Part shown: positions 33,985-41,042 of the stretch, in pieces
How the letters are laid out: each line of letters begins with the position of its first letter
Position numbering within the stretch: position 1 is the stretch's first letter
Translations under genes and position numbers: made by a program
Notes under the pieces: model-generated
Databases searched by the model: none
Told to the model about the DNA's origin: nothing
Seen by the model: the letters and a program-made list of their open reading frames with translations, nothing else
Assembly: GCA_016219875.1 (NCBI GenBank)
Contig: JACRJZ010000089.1
Span: 1 to 64,000 of the forward strand
Reading direction: 5' to 3'
DNA length: 64,000 nt
DNA from: Verrucomicrobiota bacterium
Lineage (GTDB): Bacteria > Verrucomicrobiota > Verrucomicrobiia > Limisphaerales > JACRJZ01

Positions 33985-34665
33985 TCACAGTTCCACCGAT
34001 CCTCCGATCTTCACGAGCACGAGTTCCTTCCCCGCCGCCTTGAACTTCTGCGCCGCTTCGCCCTTGTTGATGGCGATGGGCGGAAACGTGTCGTAGTGGA
34101 CGCCGACGACCTTGTTCACGCGCACGAAGTCCGCCGCCTTGACTGCATCGTCCACGCCCATCGTGAAGGTGTCGCCGATGGGGAAGACGGCGAACCGGAG
34201 CGGCGTGGTTTCACCGATGAGTTTCATGTCGCCGGTCAGCGCCGTGTCGCCGGAGTAATAGAAATTCCCCTCACCCGTCTCGACGACGAATCCGCCGGGA
34301 TTGCCGCCGTTGGAACCGTCGGGCAGGCTGCTGGAATGGACGGCCCACACGTATTTCACCCGCCCGAAGTCCAGCCGCGCGCTGCCGCCGTGGTTGAGAT
34401 GATGGAGCTTGGGCGCGCCCTGTTTGCCCAGCCACTCGCAGACTTCGTAATTGGAGATCACGGTCGCGCCCGTGCGCTTGGCGATCTCCACGGCTTCCGA
34501 AAGGTGATCGGCGTGGCCATGCGAGACGAGGATGTAGTCGGCCGGGATCGAGTCCACGTCGATGGCCGACGCCAGCGGGTTGTGGCGGATGAAAGGGTCG
34601 AAGAGCAGGTCCTTCCCCGCCACTTTGACGGAGAAGCAAGCGTGTCCGTAATAGGTCAGTTTCAT
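33985..34665 (-). CDS. UPF0173 metallo-beta-lactamase-fold hydrolase
   Basis: 226 residues. MKLTYYGHACFSV at the start, then DPFI.HNP and the metal-binding ILVSHGHADHLSEA (HxHxDH). Later GNFYYSGDTALTGDMKLIGE and FPIGDTFTMGVDDA, then VVGVHYDTFPPI. These match the YtkL/UPF0173 metal-dependent hydrolase family, whose substrate is not established. The start at 34665 gives the conserved N-terminus; upstream in-frame sequence is not conserved. Confidence 0.9.
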   Translation of the reverse strand: MKLTYYGHACFSVKVAGKDLLFDPFIRHNPLASAIDVDSIPADYILVSHGHADHLSEAVEIAKRTGATVISNYEVCEWLGKQGAPKLHHLNHGGSARLDFGRVKYVWAVHSSSLPDGSNGGNPGGFVVETGEGNFYYSGDTALTGDMKLIGETTPLRFAVFPIGDTFTMGVDDAVKAADFVRVNKVVGVHYDTFPPIAINKGEAAQKFKAAGKELVLVKIGGSVEL

Positions 34666-34766
34666 AGTGGCTCCGTGCGTACAACGCCGTGATTGGCGAT
34701 GCGCCGGCATTATCCGCCGTGGCGGCGAGAAATCAATCCTGAGGTGTTTTCACTCCTCCATAAAAA

Positions 34767-34808
34767 CAGAGCCTCCTTGCATCGGTTGCTGCGGTTTTGA
34801 GATGGCTC
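34767..34808. repeat. Half PE1 element, copy E (right arm only)
   Basis: CAGAGCCTCCTTGCATCGGT through TGCTGCGGTTTTGAGATGGC matches the right arm and terminus of PE1 with several changes; the left arm is missing. A decayed copy. Confidence 0.6.
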
Positions 34809-34855
34809 CTTGATCTTTGACGATGAGCACAAGGACCTCACTTGCGGATGAAGGC

Positions 34856-34936
34856 CGGTTGGTGGGGCGAGCGTACTCGCGAGCCGCCTTCCTGCCTGGC
34901 CCATCGGCTCGCGAGTACGCTCGCCCCACCAACCGG
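34856..34936. repeat. PE4 palindrome, copy 2
   Basis: CCGGTTGGTGGGGCGAGCGT ... complement ... CGCTCGCCCCACCAACCGG. Arms of about 32 bp, nearly perfect. With the half PE1 it fills the 369-bp gap before recN; no gene seen there. Confidence 0.85.
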
Positions 34937-35034
34937 CCCAGACTTCGGTAAGGATCGAGGAAAGGCTCCCCCCGGCCAAAATTTCCTTTGCCGAAGCCGG
35001 ACCCAGCCGCCAAATTCAGCGCCACGGAACCGCC

Positions 35035-36816
35035 ATGCTGACGACGCTGCGCATCAAGAACCTCGCCCTCGTGGCTGACCTGACGCTGGAATTGCAGTCG
35101 GGCTGCAATGTCATCACGGGCGAAACCGGCGCAGGCAAGTCCATCCTCATCGGCGCGCTCAACCTCCTGCTCGGCGAACGCGCCGACCGCACCCTTCTCC
35201 GCAGCGGCGCGGAGAGTTGCTCGGTGGAAGCCCTCTTCGACGTGGCGAAACTCCGCGCGCCGTTGAAGACCTTCCTGGACGAGAATGGCCTGGAGCCGTG
35301 CGAGGACGGCCAGCTTGTGCTCAAGCGTGTGTTCACCGCGGCGGGCGCGAACCGGCAATTCGTCAACGGCTCCCCCACCACGCTGAACACCCTGGCCACA
35401 CTCGGTGAATGGCTGGTCGATATTCACGGCCCGCACGATCACCAGTCACTGCTCCACCCGGCCCGGCAGCTTGACATCCTCGATGCTTTTGGCGGCTTGG
35501 GCGGGCCTCGCGCGGCCTTCGCGAACCTCGTCGCCCGCCGCAGTGCATTGGCGGCGGAGAAGACCGCGTTGATCGTGGACGAGAAAACGTACGCGCAGCA
35601 ACTCGATCTGCTCCGGTTCCAGGTGCGCGAGATCGGTGACGCCAAGCTCCACCCGGACGAAGAGACGCAGATCACGCAGGATTACCAGCGCGCCAGCAAC
35701 GCCGCCAAGTTGCTCGAACTCGGTCAAGCCGCGCTGACCGCGCTCAGCGAGGCCGAGGATTCCGTGCTGACGCGCGTGGGCGCCGTCGGGCGAACGTTGC
35801 AGGAGCTGCAGCGCGTGGATGCGAGTGCCGCGCCGCTGGCCGCGATTCAGGAGCAGGCCGCGGCCCAGCTTCGCGAACTGCAGGGCGAACTGTCGCACTA
35901 TCTCGACCGTGTCGATCTCGACCCCGCGCGCCTGGCGGAACTGGAGGAGCGGCTCAACCTCATCCACTCGCTCAAGCGCAAATACGGCGCCTCCCTCGGC
36001 GAGGTCATTGCGTTTGCCGAGGAGGCGGAGAAGAAACTGCGCAGTCTCGAACAGCGCGACGCGGAACTGGCCCGGCTGAATGCCGAACTCAAGAAGCTCG
36101 ACGGCGAATTGCTCCGCGCTGGCAAGGACCTCAGCGCGCAGCGCCGCAAGGTCATTCCCAAGCTCGCCCGCGCCGTCGCGAAGGAATTGGCGGCGCTCGG
36201 CTTCAAGCAAAGCCAGTTCGACGTGGCCATCGAGTCCGCTCCCGGCGCTGCTGGTTTCATTGTGCAGGAGGCGATTCCAAGCCCCCGTAGCAGCCGACGT
36301 GAGGAGGCTCACACTCCAGTCGGATCGGAGCCTCCTCACGCCGGTTGCCACAACTCTGAAAGAAGCCCTCAGTTGTCGCGCGCGGGCTTTGACCGCATTG
36401 AGTTCCAGTTCGCGCCGAATCCCGGCGAACCGCCCCGCCCGCTCCGCGCCATCGCGTCGAGTGGCGAGATGGCCCGCGTGATGTTGGCGCTGAAGACAGT
36501 GTTGGCGGCCGAAGACGACATCCCCGTCCTCGTGTTCGACGAGGTCGATGCCAACGTGGGCGGGGAAACGGCGCACGCGGTCGGCGAGAAAATGCGGCAG
36601 ATCGCACGCCAGCACCAGGTGCTGTGCGTCACCCATCTCGCGCCGGTGGCCGCGCAGGCGCACGCGCACTTTGTCGTGACCAAAGAGGTGAAAGCCGGCC
36701 GCTCGATTTCAGAGGTCATGCTGCTGGACCGCCCCGGCCGCGTGACGGAACTCGCGCGCATGTTGGGCGGCCAGAGCGACGCCGCGAGGCAGCACGCCGA
36801 GGCGTTGCTGGGCTGA
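35035..36816 (+). CDS. recN: DNA repair protein RecN carrying an in-frame palindrome insert
   Basis: 593 residues; typical RecN is near 550-560. SMC-like ATPase for double-strand-break repair. Walker A GETGAGKS (29-36), long coiled-coil arms (about 160-350), signature-like ASSGEMARVMLALKT (SSGE where SGGE is usual), Walker B PVLVFDEVDANVGG, and CVTHLAPVAAQAHAH near the C-terminus. Residues about 411-446 (SPRSSRREEAHTPVG, then SEPPHAGCHNSERS) are not RecN sequence. They are the translation of a PE1 element lying between FDVAIESAP and GFDRIEFQFAPNPGE, blocks that are adjacent in ordinary RecN. The frame is preserved. The insert is in the loop between the arm and the C-terminal ATPase lobe, so the protein may still fold. 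Confidence 0.93.
   Translation: MLTTLRIKNLALVADLTLELQSGCNVITGETGAGKSILIGALNLLLGERADRTLLRSGAESCSVEALFDVAKLRAPLKTFLDENGLEPCEDGQLVLKRVFTAAGANRQFVNGSPTTLNTLATLGEWLVDIHGPHDHQSLLHPARQLDILDAFGGLGGPRAAFANLVARRSALAAEKTALIVDEKTYAQQLDLLRFQVREIGDAKLHPDEETQITQDYQRASNAAKLLELGQAALTALSEAEDSVLTRVGAVGRTLQELQRVDASAAPLAAIQEQAAAQLRELQGELSHYLDRVDLDPARLAELEERLNLIHSLKRKYGASLGEVIAFAEEAEKKLRSLEQRDAELARLNAELKKLDGELLRAGKDLSAQRRKVIPKLARAVAKELAALGFKQSQFDVAIESAPGAAGFIVQEAIPSPRSSRREEAHTPVGSEPPHAGCHNSERSPQLSRAGFDRIEFQFAPNPGEPPRPLRAIASSGEMARVMLALKTVLAAEDDIPVLVFDEVDANVGGETAHAVGEKMRQIARQHQVLCVTHLAPVAAQAHAHFVVTKEVKAGRSISEVMLLDRPGRVTELARMLGGQSDAARQHAEALLG
36270..36367. repeat. PE1 palindromic element, copy F, inside recN
   Basis: 98 bp, the same length as copy D. 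Starts GGCGATTCCAAGCCCCCGTA and ends CTCTGAAAGAAGCC; arms GTAGCAGCCGACGTGAGGAG and CCTCCTCACGCCGGTTGCCA. The right arm is more diverged than the left, as expected for an old insertion. No clear direct repeat is left (TGCAGGA before, CTCAGTT after: 3 of 7 positions match). Confidence 0.88.
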
Positions 36817-36887
36817 TTTCGCGTGATCGGATTCCAGCCCGCTCACGAGTGCGATGGGGGAGGCGGCCGGGAAGGGGGACCCCGGAA

Positions 36888-36988
36888 GTTGAAGGGTTGA
36901 AGGGTTGAAGAGTTGAAGAGGCTTCACCGATGGCCGCAGCCCAATGCCGTGGCCTCTTCAACTCTTCAACTCTTCAACTCTTCAACCC
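36888..36988. repeat. Octamer-array palindrome between convergent recN and the alcohol dehydrogenase gene
   Basis: Left arm: four GTTGAAG-containing 8-nt units (GGTTGAAG, AGTTGAAG). Right arm: four complementary CTTCAACT units. The arms can pair over about 35 bp with a 29-nt loop. The stop codon of the minus-strand dehydrogenase gene is supplied by the right arm (LKS then TGA). It could terminate both convergent genes. Confidence 0.85.
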
Positions 36989-38038
36989 TTCCCCCTTCAA
37001 CCTCAATGCCGAAACGCCCACCAAGACCTTCCCCATCACCGTCCTGGCGCGCAACGCCGCGAAGGCCGCCGGCGTTTCCTCCAACGGAACCACGCGGTCG
37101 ATCACGGGCTTAAGCCGGCCCTGAGCGGCCCAATCCAGCGTTGCCTCCATGTCAGCGCGGTCGCGACCGTAACTGCCAATGAGGCGTTGCTGCTTCACGA
37201 AAAAGGGCCAGAGGTTCAGCGCAACTTCGCGGCCCGCCGTCGCGCCGCACGTCACGACCGTGCCGCCACGCGCCAGGCACTCGAAGACCTTCACCAGCAC
37301 CTCGCCGCCGACGTGCTCCACGACGAGATCGACGCCGTGCTTGTTAGTGAACTTGCGCACGAGCGCCGGCCAGCGCGCGTCCGTCGAATCCACGGCGAAC
37401 TCCGCTCCTAGCTTCTTTGCCAATTCCCGCTTGGCCTCGCTCGAACCGGTGCTGATGACGCGGGCGCCCAAGCCGCGGGCGATCTGGATGGCCGCCGAGC
37501 CGACGCCGCTCGCGCCACCGATGACCAGCACCCAGTCGCCGGCCCTGACGACCGCGCGGTTCGTCAGCATGTGCATCGCCGTGCTGCCAGCCAACGTGAG
37601 CGCGGCGGAAGTTTGGGAATCGACGGAATCAGGGATCCGCACCAGCGCGTGGCCCGGCACGAGGACCTTCTCTGCGAACCCGCCGTCGCGCTGGACGCCG
37701 AGAAGCTGGCCGTTCAGGCAAAGCGATTCGTCACCGCGCCGGCAGAATTCGCATTCGCCGCAAAACAAATTGGACTGGACGGCCACGCGGTCGCCCACGC
37801 TCCAGTTGGCTACGCCTTCTCCCAGTTCCGCGACGACGCCCGCGATCTCGCCGCCGGGCGTGCGCGGCAGCGCCACCGGCATGGGCAATCCCGCTTCCTC
37901 CAGCCAAAGATCAAGATGGTTCAAGCCGCAGGCATGGACGGCGACGACGACTTCGCCGGGAGCCGGGCGCGGCTCAGGCAGTTGCCGCAATTCAAATTGG
38001 CCTGGTTGGCCGTGGGCGATGAGCTGGATGGCTCGCAT
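36974..38038 (-). CDS. Zinc-type alcohol dehydrogenase / quinone-oxidoreductase-like protein
   Basis: 354 residues. MDR superfamily. GroES-like domain: CGLNHLDLWLEEAGLP, PGGEIAGVVAELGEGV and a structural-zinc lobe CGECEFCRRGDESLC. Rossmann motif WVLVIGGASGVGSAAIQIA. The catalytic-zinc Cys of classical ADH is at the CGLNHLD position, so a zinc-containing enzyme is likely. Substrate unknown; cofactor probably NADP(H). The last residues (LRLKGEGLKS) are encoded by octamer repeat, so the original C-terminus has been replaced or extended. The start at 38038 (MRAIQLIAHG) fits the family; the longer frame beyond it is antisense to the SGNH gene. Confidence 0.85.
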   Translation of the reverse strand: MRAIQLIAHGQPGQFELRQLPEPRPAPGEVVVAVHACGLNHLDLWLEEAGLPMPVALPRTPGGEIAGVVAELGEGVANWSVGDRVAVQSNLFCGECEFCRRGDESLCLNGQLLGVQRDGGFAEKVLVPGHALVRIPDSVDSQTSAALTLAGSTAMHMLTNRAVVRAGDWVLVIGGASGVGSAAIQIARGLGARVISTGSSEAKRELAKKLGAEFAVDSTDARWPALVRKFTNKHGVDLVVEHVGGEVLVKVFECLARGGTVVTCGATAGREVALNLWPFFVKQQRLIGSYGRDRADMEATLDWAAQGRLKPVIDRVVPLEETPAAFAALRARTVMGKVLVGVSALRLKGEGLKS

Positions 38039-38101
38039 GGCGGCATTCAAGCTGAACGCTGCGCTGTTGCCAAGCGCGCCCACGCCCGCTAGAACGCCGC
38101 C

Positions 38102-38842
38102 ATGAAAATTGATCGTTCGAGAATGTTGTTCGCCCTGGCGGCCGCTGCGGTCCTGGCTTGGTCTGCTCGCGCGGCAGAAAGCGTGTCCGGTAACTCTGCC
38201 ATCAAACCCGTGCCGCGGGACGACAAGTGGGTCGCGCGCCACGATGGCTTTGTGGCTGAGGCGAAGAAGGGCGGCATCGACCTGCTCTTCCTCGGCGACT
38301 CCATCACGGACGGCTGGCGCACGCGCGGCAAAAATGTTTGGAACAAATATTGGGCGCCGCTCAAGGCCGCGAACTTTGGCATCAGCGGCGACCGCACCCA
38401 GCACGTCCTCTGGCGGATGCAGAACGGTGAGTTGGACGGCCTCAAACCCAAGCTGGTCGTCGTGATGATCGGCACCAACAACACAGGCAAGGAGAGGGAT
38501 GGAAAGCCGCGGAACACCACGCCGGAGATCATCGAGGGCGTCACGACCGTCGTGAAAGGGCTGCGGACCCAATTGCCGGAGAGCAAGGTCCTGCTCCTCG
38601 CCGTTTTCCCGCGCGGCCAGAAGGGCCAGCCCATCCGCGACCAGTTGGGCGAGATCAACGCCGCCCTGGCCAAACTGGACGACGGCAAGCGGGTCAAGTT
38701 CCTCGACATCGGCCCCAAGTTTCTCGAAGCCGACGGCACCCTGCCGATCGACATCATGCCCGACCTCCTTCACCCGAACGAAAAGGGCTACCAGATTTGG
38801 GCCGAAGCCATCGAAGTCACGGTCAAGGAGATGATGAAGTAG
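38102..38842 (+). CDS. Secreted SGNH/GDSL esterase (PAF-acetylhydrolase-like)
   Basis: 246 residues. Signal peptide to about ARAAES. Block I FLGDSITDGW (catalytic Ser), block II-III GISGDRTQHVLWRMQNGEL and VVVMIGTNNTG, and the late DLLHPNEKGYQIWAEA with the catalytic Asp/His pair. This arrangement matches the platelet-activating-factor acetylhydrolase IB-gamma-like group of SGNH hydrolases, common in polysaccharide-degrading bacteria as carbohydrate esterases. A periplasmic esterase on acetylated sugars is a reasonable guess. It ends 40 bp before a second secreted protein on the same strand. Confidence 0.88.
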   Translation: MKIDRSRMLFALAAAAVLAWSARAAESVSGNSAIKPVPRDDKWVARHDGFVAEAKKGGIDLLFLGDSITDGWRTRGKNVWNKYWAPLKAANFGISGDRTQHVLWRMQNGELDGLKPKLVVVMIGTNNTGKERDGKPRNTTPEIIEGVTTVVKGLRTQLPESKVLLLAVFPRGQKGQPIRDQLGEINAALAKLDDGKRVKFLDIGPKFLEADGTLPIDIMPDLLHPNEKGYQIWAEAIEVTVKEMMK

Positions 38843-38882
38843 GCGGCAGGTGCTTGCGCCTCGCGCCTCAGCGTTGCCCCGT

Positions 38883-39485
38883 ATGGTTCGCCGGCTGGCT
38901 GTCTTTTTCCTGATGTCGTGGGCCGCGCTGCTTTCCGTTTTCCCGGTGAGCGCCGAAGACGCCGGGCCGCGCATCATGGCCAAGGTCACCGTGACCACCA
39001 ACTTTTACACGGTGACCGGCTCGACGCCGCGAGAAATTTCCGAGTCCAAGAAGAACGCGCGCCCTTGGAAGGAGCGATTCAGTTACGACGGGTACTCGGA
39101 ATGGGACGTCAAGTGGACCTTTCGCTATTCCAAGCGGCCGGACGAAACGGTCCTCGATGCGCTGGAGATCACCACCAAGGTCGTGGTCACTCTGCCACGC
39201 TGGATTCCGCCGACGAACGCGCCGCCCCACATGGTGGCCCGCTGGCGCCAGTACATCCTGGCTCTCGCCAATCACGAGTTGGGCCACATCAGCCTCGCCC
39301 GGCTGACGACGGCGGAGTTGGAGAAAGAGTTCAAGGCCGTCCCGCCCGCTCCAACACCGAGGGCGCTGAATGTGGCGGTGAACCGGCTGGGCAGTCAGAT
39401 CGTGGAGAAGTTCCGCCAGCGTGACGCGGACTACGACAAGCAAACCAGCCACGGAGCCACGCAAGGCGCGGAGTTGCGGTGGTGA
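38883..39485 (+). CDS. DUF922 secreted protein with zincin-like motif
   Basis: About 200 residues. Signal peptide (LAVFFLMSWAALLSVFPVSA). The core has RPWKERFSYDGYSEWDVKW and LALANHELGHISLARL. NHELGH gives a HExxH metal-site pattern, as in the DUF922 family of predicted Zn-dependent proteases. The ATG at 38883 (MVRRLAVFF) was chosen over an upstream non-ATG start because it begins the signal peptide. Activity untested; possible partner of the SGNH esterase upstream. Confidence 0.75.
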   Translation: MVRRLAVFFLMSWAALLSVFPVSAEDAGPRIMAKVTVTTNFYTVTGSTPREISESKKNARPWKERFSYDGYSEWDVKWTFRYSKRPDETVLDALEITTKVVVTLPRWIPPTNAPPHMVARWRQYILALANHELGHISLARLTTAELEKEFKAVPPAPTPRALNVAVNRLGSQIVEKFRQRDADYDKQTSHGATQGAELRW

Positions 39486-39655
39486 CGCAGCCGCGGAAGC
39501 GGCCGCTGGCTCTCGCCGGCGGTTGTCACTTCGAGACTGAGGAGTCGAAGGTTTGAATCCAAACCCGGCAGTTGGGAGCCACCGATGGCACCAATGGCAC
39601 AGACTCAAAGAGGTTTGAGCCAAGGCTGCATCAAGCTCCCGCCCGGCGCATCGGG

Positions 39656-39787
39656 TAGCGCAGGTTTTCAACCTGCCGTATCGCCGACTTGCAGTCGGCA
39701 AGGCCGTGAAACTTCCTGCCGGCGGGCCTCTTCCAACGCTCGCCGGTTGGAAAACCGGCGCTACGGCAGACTGGAAAGTCTGCGCTA
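39656..39787. repeat. PE2 compound palindrome, copy 4, with an outer inverted repeat
   Basis: TAGCGCAGGTTTTCAACCTG at the left end, CAGACTGGAAAGTCTGCGCTA at the right, with GCCGACTTGCAGTCGGC and GCCGGTTGGAAAACCGGC inside. An outer pair, CCAAGGCTGCATCAAGCTC (39620-39638) and its near-complement (39804-39822), encloses the whole. It fills the 403-bp gap 39486-39888; the trxB reading frame extends upstream through it but that part is not TrxB. Confidence 0.85.
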
Positions 39788-39888
39788 CGAGTGCTCCCGA
39801 ACCGAGCTGGATGCAGCCTTGGGTTTTCCCGAAGCCGGCAGATTGTCCCTTGCGTGACGCGCAGGGCCAACCTACCCTTTCCGCCGCT

Positions 39889-40818
39889 ATGGAAAAAGTC
39901 GTCATCATCGGCACTGGTTGCGCGGGTCTGACTGCGGCGCTCTACGCGGCGCGCGCGAATCTCAGTCCTTTGGTCCTCACCGGCACGGCACCCGGTGGCC
40001 TGCTCACGACCACGAGCATCGTGGAGAATTTCCCCGGCTTTCCCGAAGGCATTGACGGCTATGAACTGATGACCAGGATGCAGAAGCAAGCCGAGCGGTT
40101 CGGAGCGCGAGTCAAGTTTGGCACCGTGGAAGCAGCCGATTTCTCCGGACAACCGCTCAAGCTCAGCGTGGATGGCGATCCGGTAGAGACGCAGACGGTG
40201 ATCATCGCCACCGGCGCGAGCCACCGGCATCTCGGCCTCGAGAGCGAGGCGAAGCTGGAGAAGAAAGGCGTGACCTACTGCGCCACCTGCGACGGCGCGC
40301 TCCCGATGTTCCGCCACCAGCCGCTCGTCGTCGTCGGCGGCGGCGACTCGGCGTGCGAAGAGGCGACCTTCCTGACCCGCTTTGGCTCGGTCGTGCATCT
40401 CGTGCATCGCCGCGACCAACTCCGCGCCTCGAAGATCATGGCGGCGCGCACTCTCTCGAACCCGAAGATCCAGCCCATCTGGGATTCGGTGGTGACGGAG
40501 GTGCTCGACGTGAAGCAGGACACCGTCACGGGCGTGCGGTTGAAGAACCTGAAGAACCAGGCGGAGATCGTGGTGAATTGCGCGGGCGTGTTTGTGGCCA
40601 TCGGCCACGTCCCCAGCACCGCCGTGTTCAAGGGTGTGATCGACATGGATGAGAACGGGTACATCAAGCACCGGCAAGGCACGGCCACGAACGTGCGCGG
40701 GGTGTTCGCGGCGGGCGACTGCGTGGACCCTGTCTATCGTCAGGCCGTCACCGCGGCGGGACAGGGCTGCGCGGCGGCCATCGACGCTGAGCGGTATCTG
40801 GCGGCATTGAGTCAGTAG
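39889..40818 (+). CDS. trxB: Thioredoxin reductase
   Basis: 309 residues. FAD-binding GTGCAGLTAALYAAR at the N-terminus, redox-active CATC (Cys131/Cys134) in GVTYCATCDGALP, NADPH-binding VVGGGDSACEEATFL, and the C-terminal FAD block GVFAAGDCVD.VYRQAVTAAG. Reduces thioredoxin with NADPH, cytoplasmic. The start at 39889 (MEKVVIIGTG) is the conserved one. The first FAD motif reads GTGCAG instead of the common GGGPAG. Confidence 0.93.
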   Translation: MEKVVIIGTGCAGLTAALYAARANLSPLVLTGTAPGGLLTTTSIVENFPGFPEGIDGYELMTRMQKQAERFGARVKFGTVEAADFSGQPLKLSVDGDPVETQTVIIATGASHRHLGLESEAKLEKKGVTYCATCDGALPMFRHQPLVVVGGGDSACEEATFLTRFGSVVHLVHRRDQLRASKIMAARTLSNPKIQPIWDSVVTEVLDVKQDTVTGVRLKNLKNQAEIVVNCAGVFVAIGHVPSTAVFKGVIDMDENGYIKHRQGTATNVRGVFAAGDCVDPVYRQAVTAAGQGCAAAIDAERYLAALSQ

Positions 40819-40987
40819 CGGGAGACGAGGCTCCACTCATGGCTCTTCCGAACCGCTGAAATCGGGTTCGGCGCGGCCTCGGCTTCAACCTAGCCGGAGC
40901 AGTTGACGCAAAGGAGAGGGAAAGGGCGCTTTCAGTGGAGGGCAGGAGTGGTCACCGTTTGGGTGAAGCCTGCTGGTTCTCAAAGCC

Positions 40988-41020
40988 TCTGCGCCTTCGC
41001 GCCTTTGCGCCTGTGCGTTA
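40988..41020. repeat. Short GC-rich octamer-like array downstream of trxB and cusA
   Basis: TCTGCGCCTTCGCGCCTTTG followed by CGCCTGTGCG: about four 8-nt units (variants of TTTGCGCC). It lies between the convergent trxB and cusA genes, in a 224-bp gap with no gene. Confidence 0.6.
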
Positions 41021-41042
41021 AAGGCAACTGCTCCGTTTAGGT

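Noticed and set aside
38039..39001. N-terminal extension of the alcohol dehydrogenase frame
   Set aside because: The frame runs on for about 320 codons opposite the SGNH esterase and DUF922 genes. Family homology starts at MRAIQLIAHG (38038), and the extension has no conserved content.
39706..39888. N-terminal extension of trxB
   Set aside because: It is the translation of a PE2 palindrome and spacer; TrxB starts at MEKVVIIGTG.
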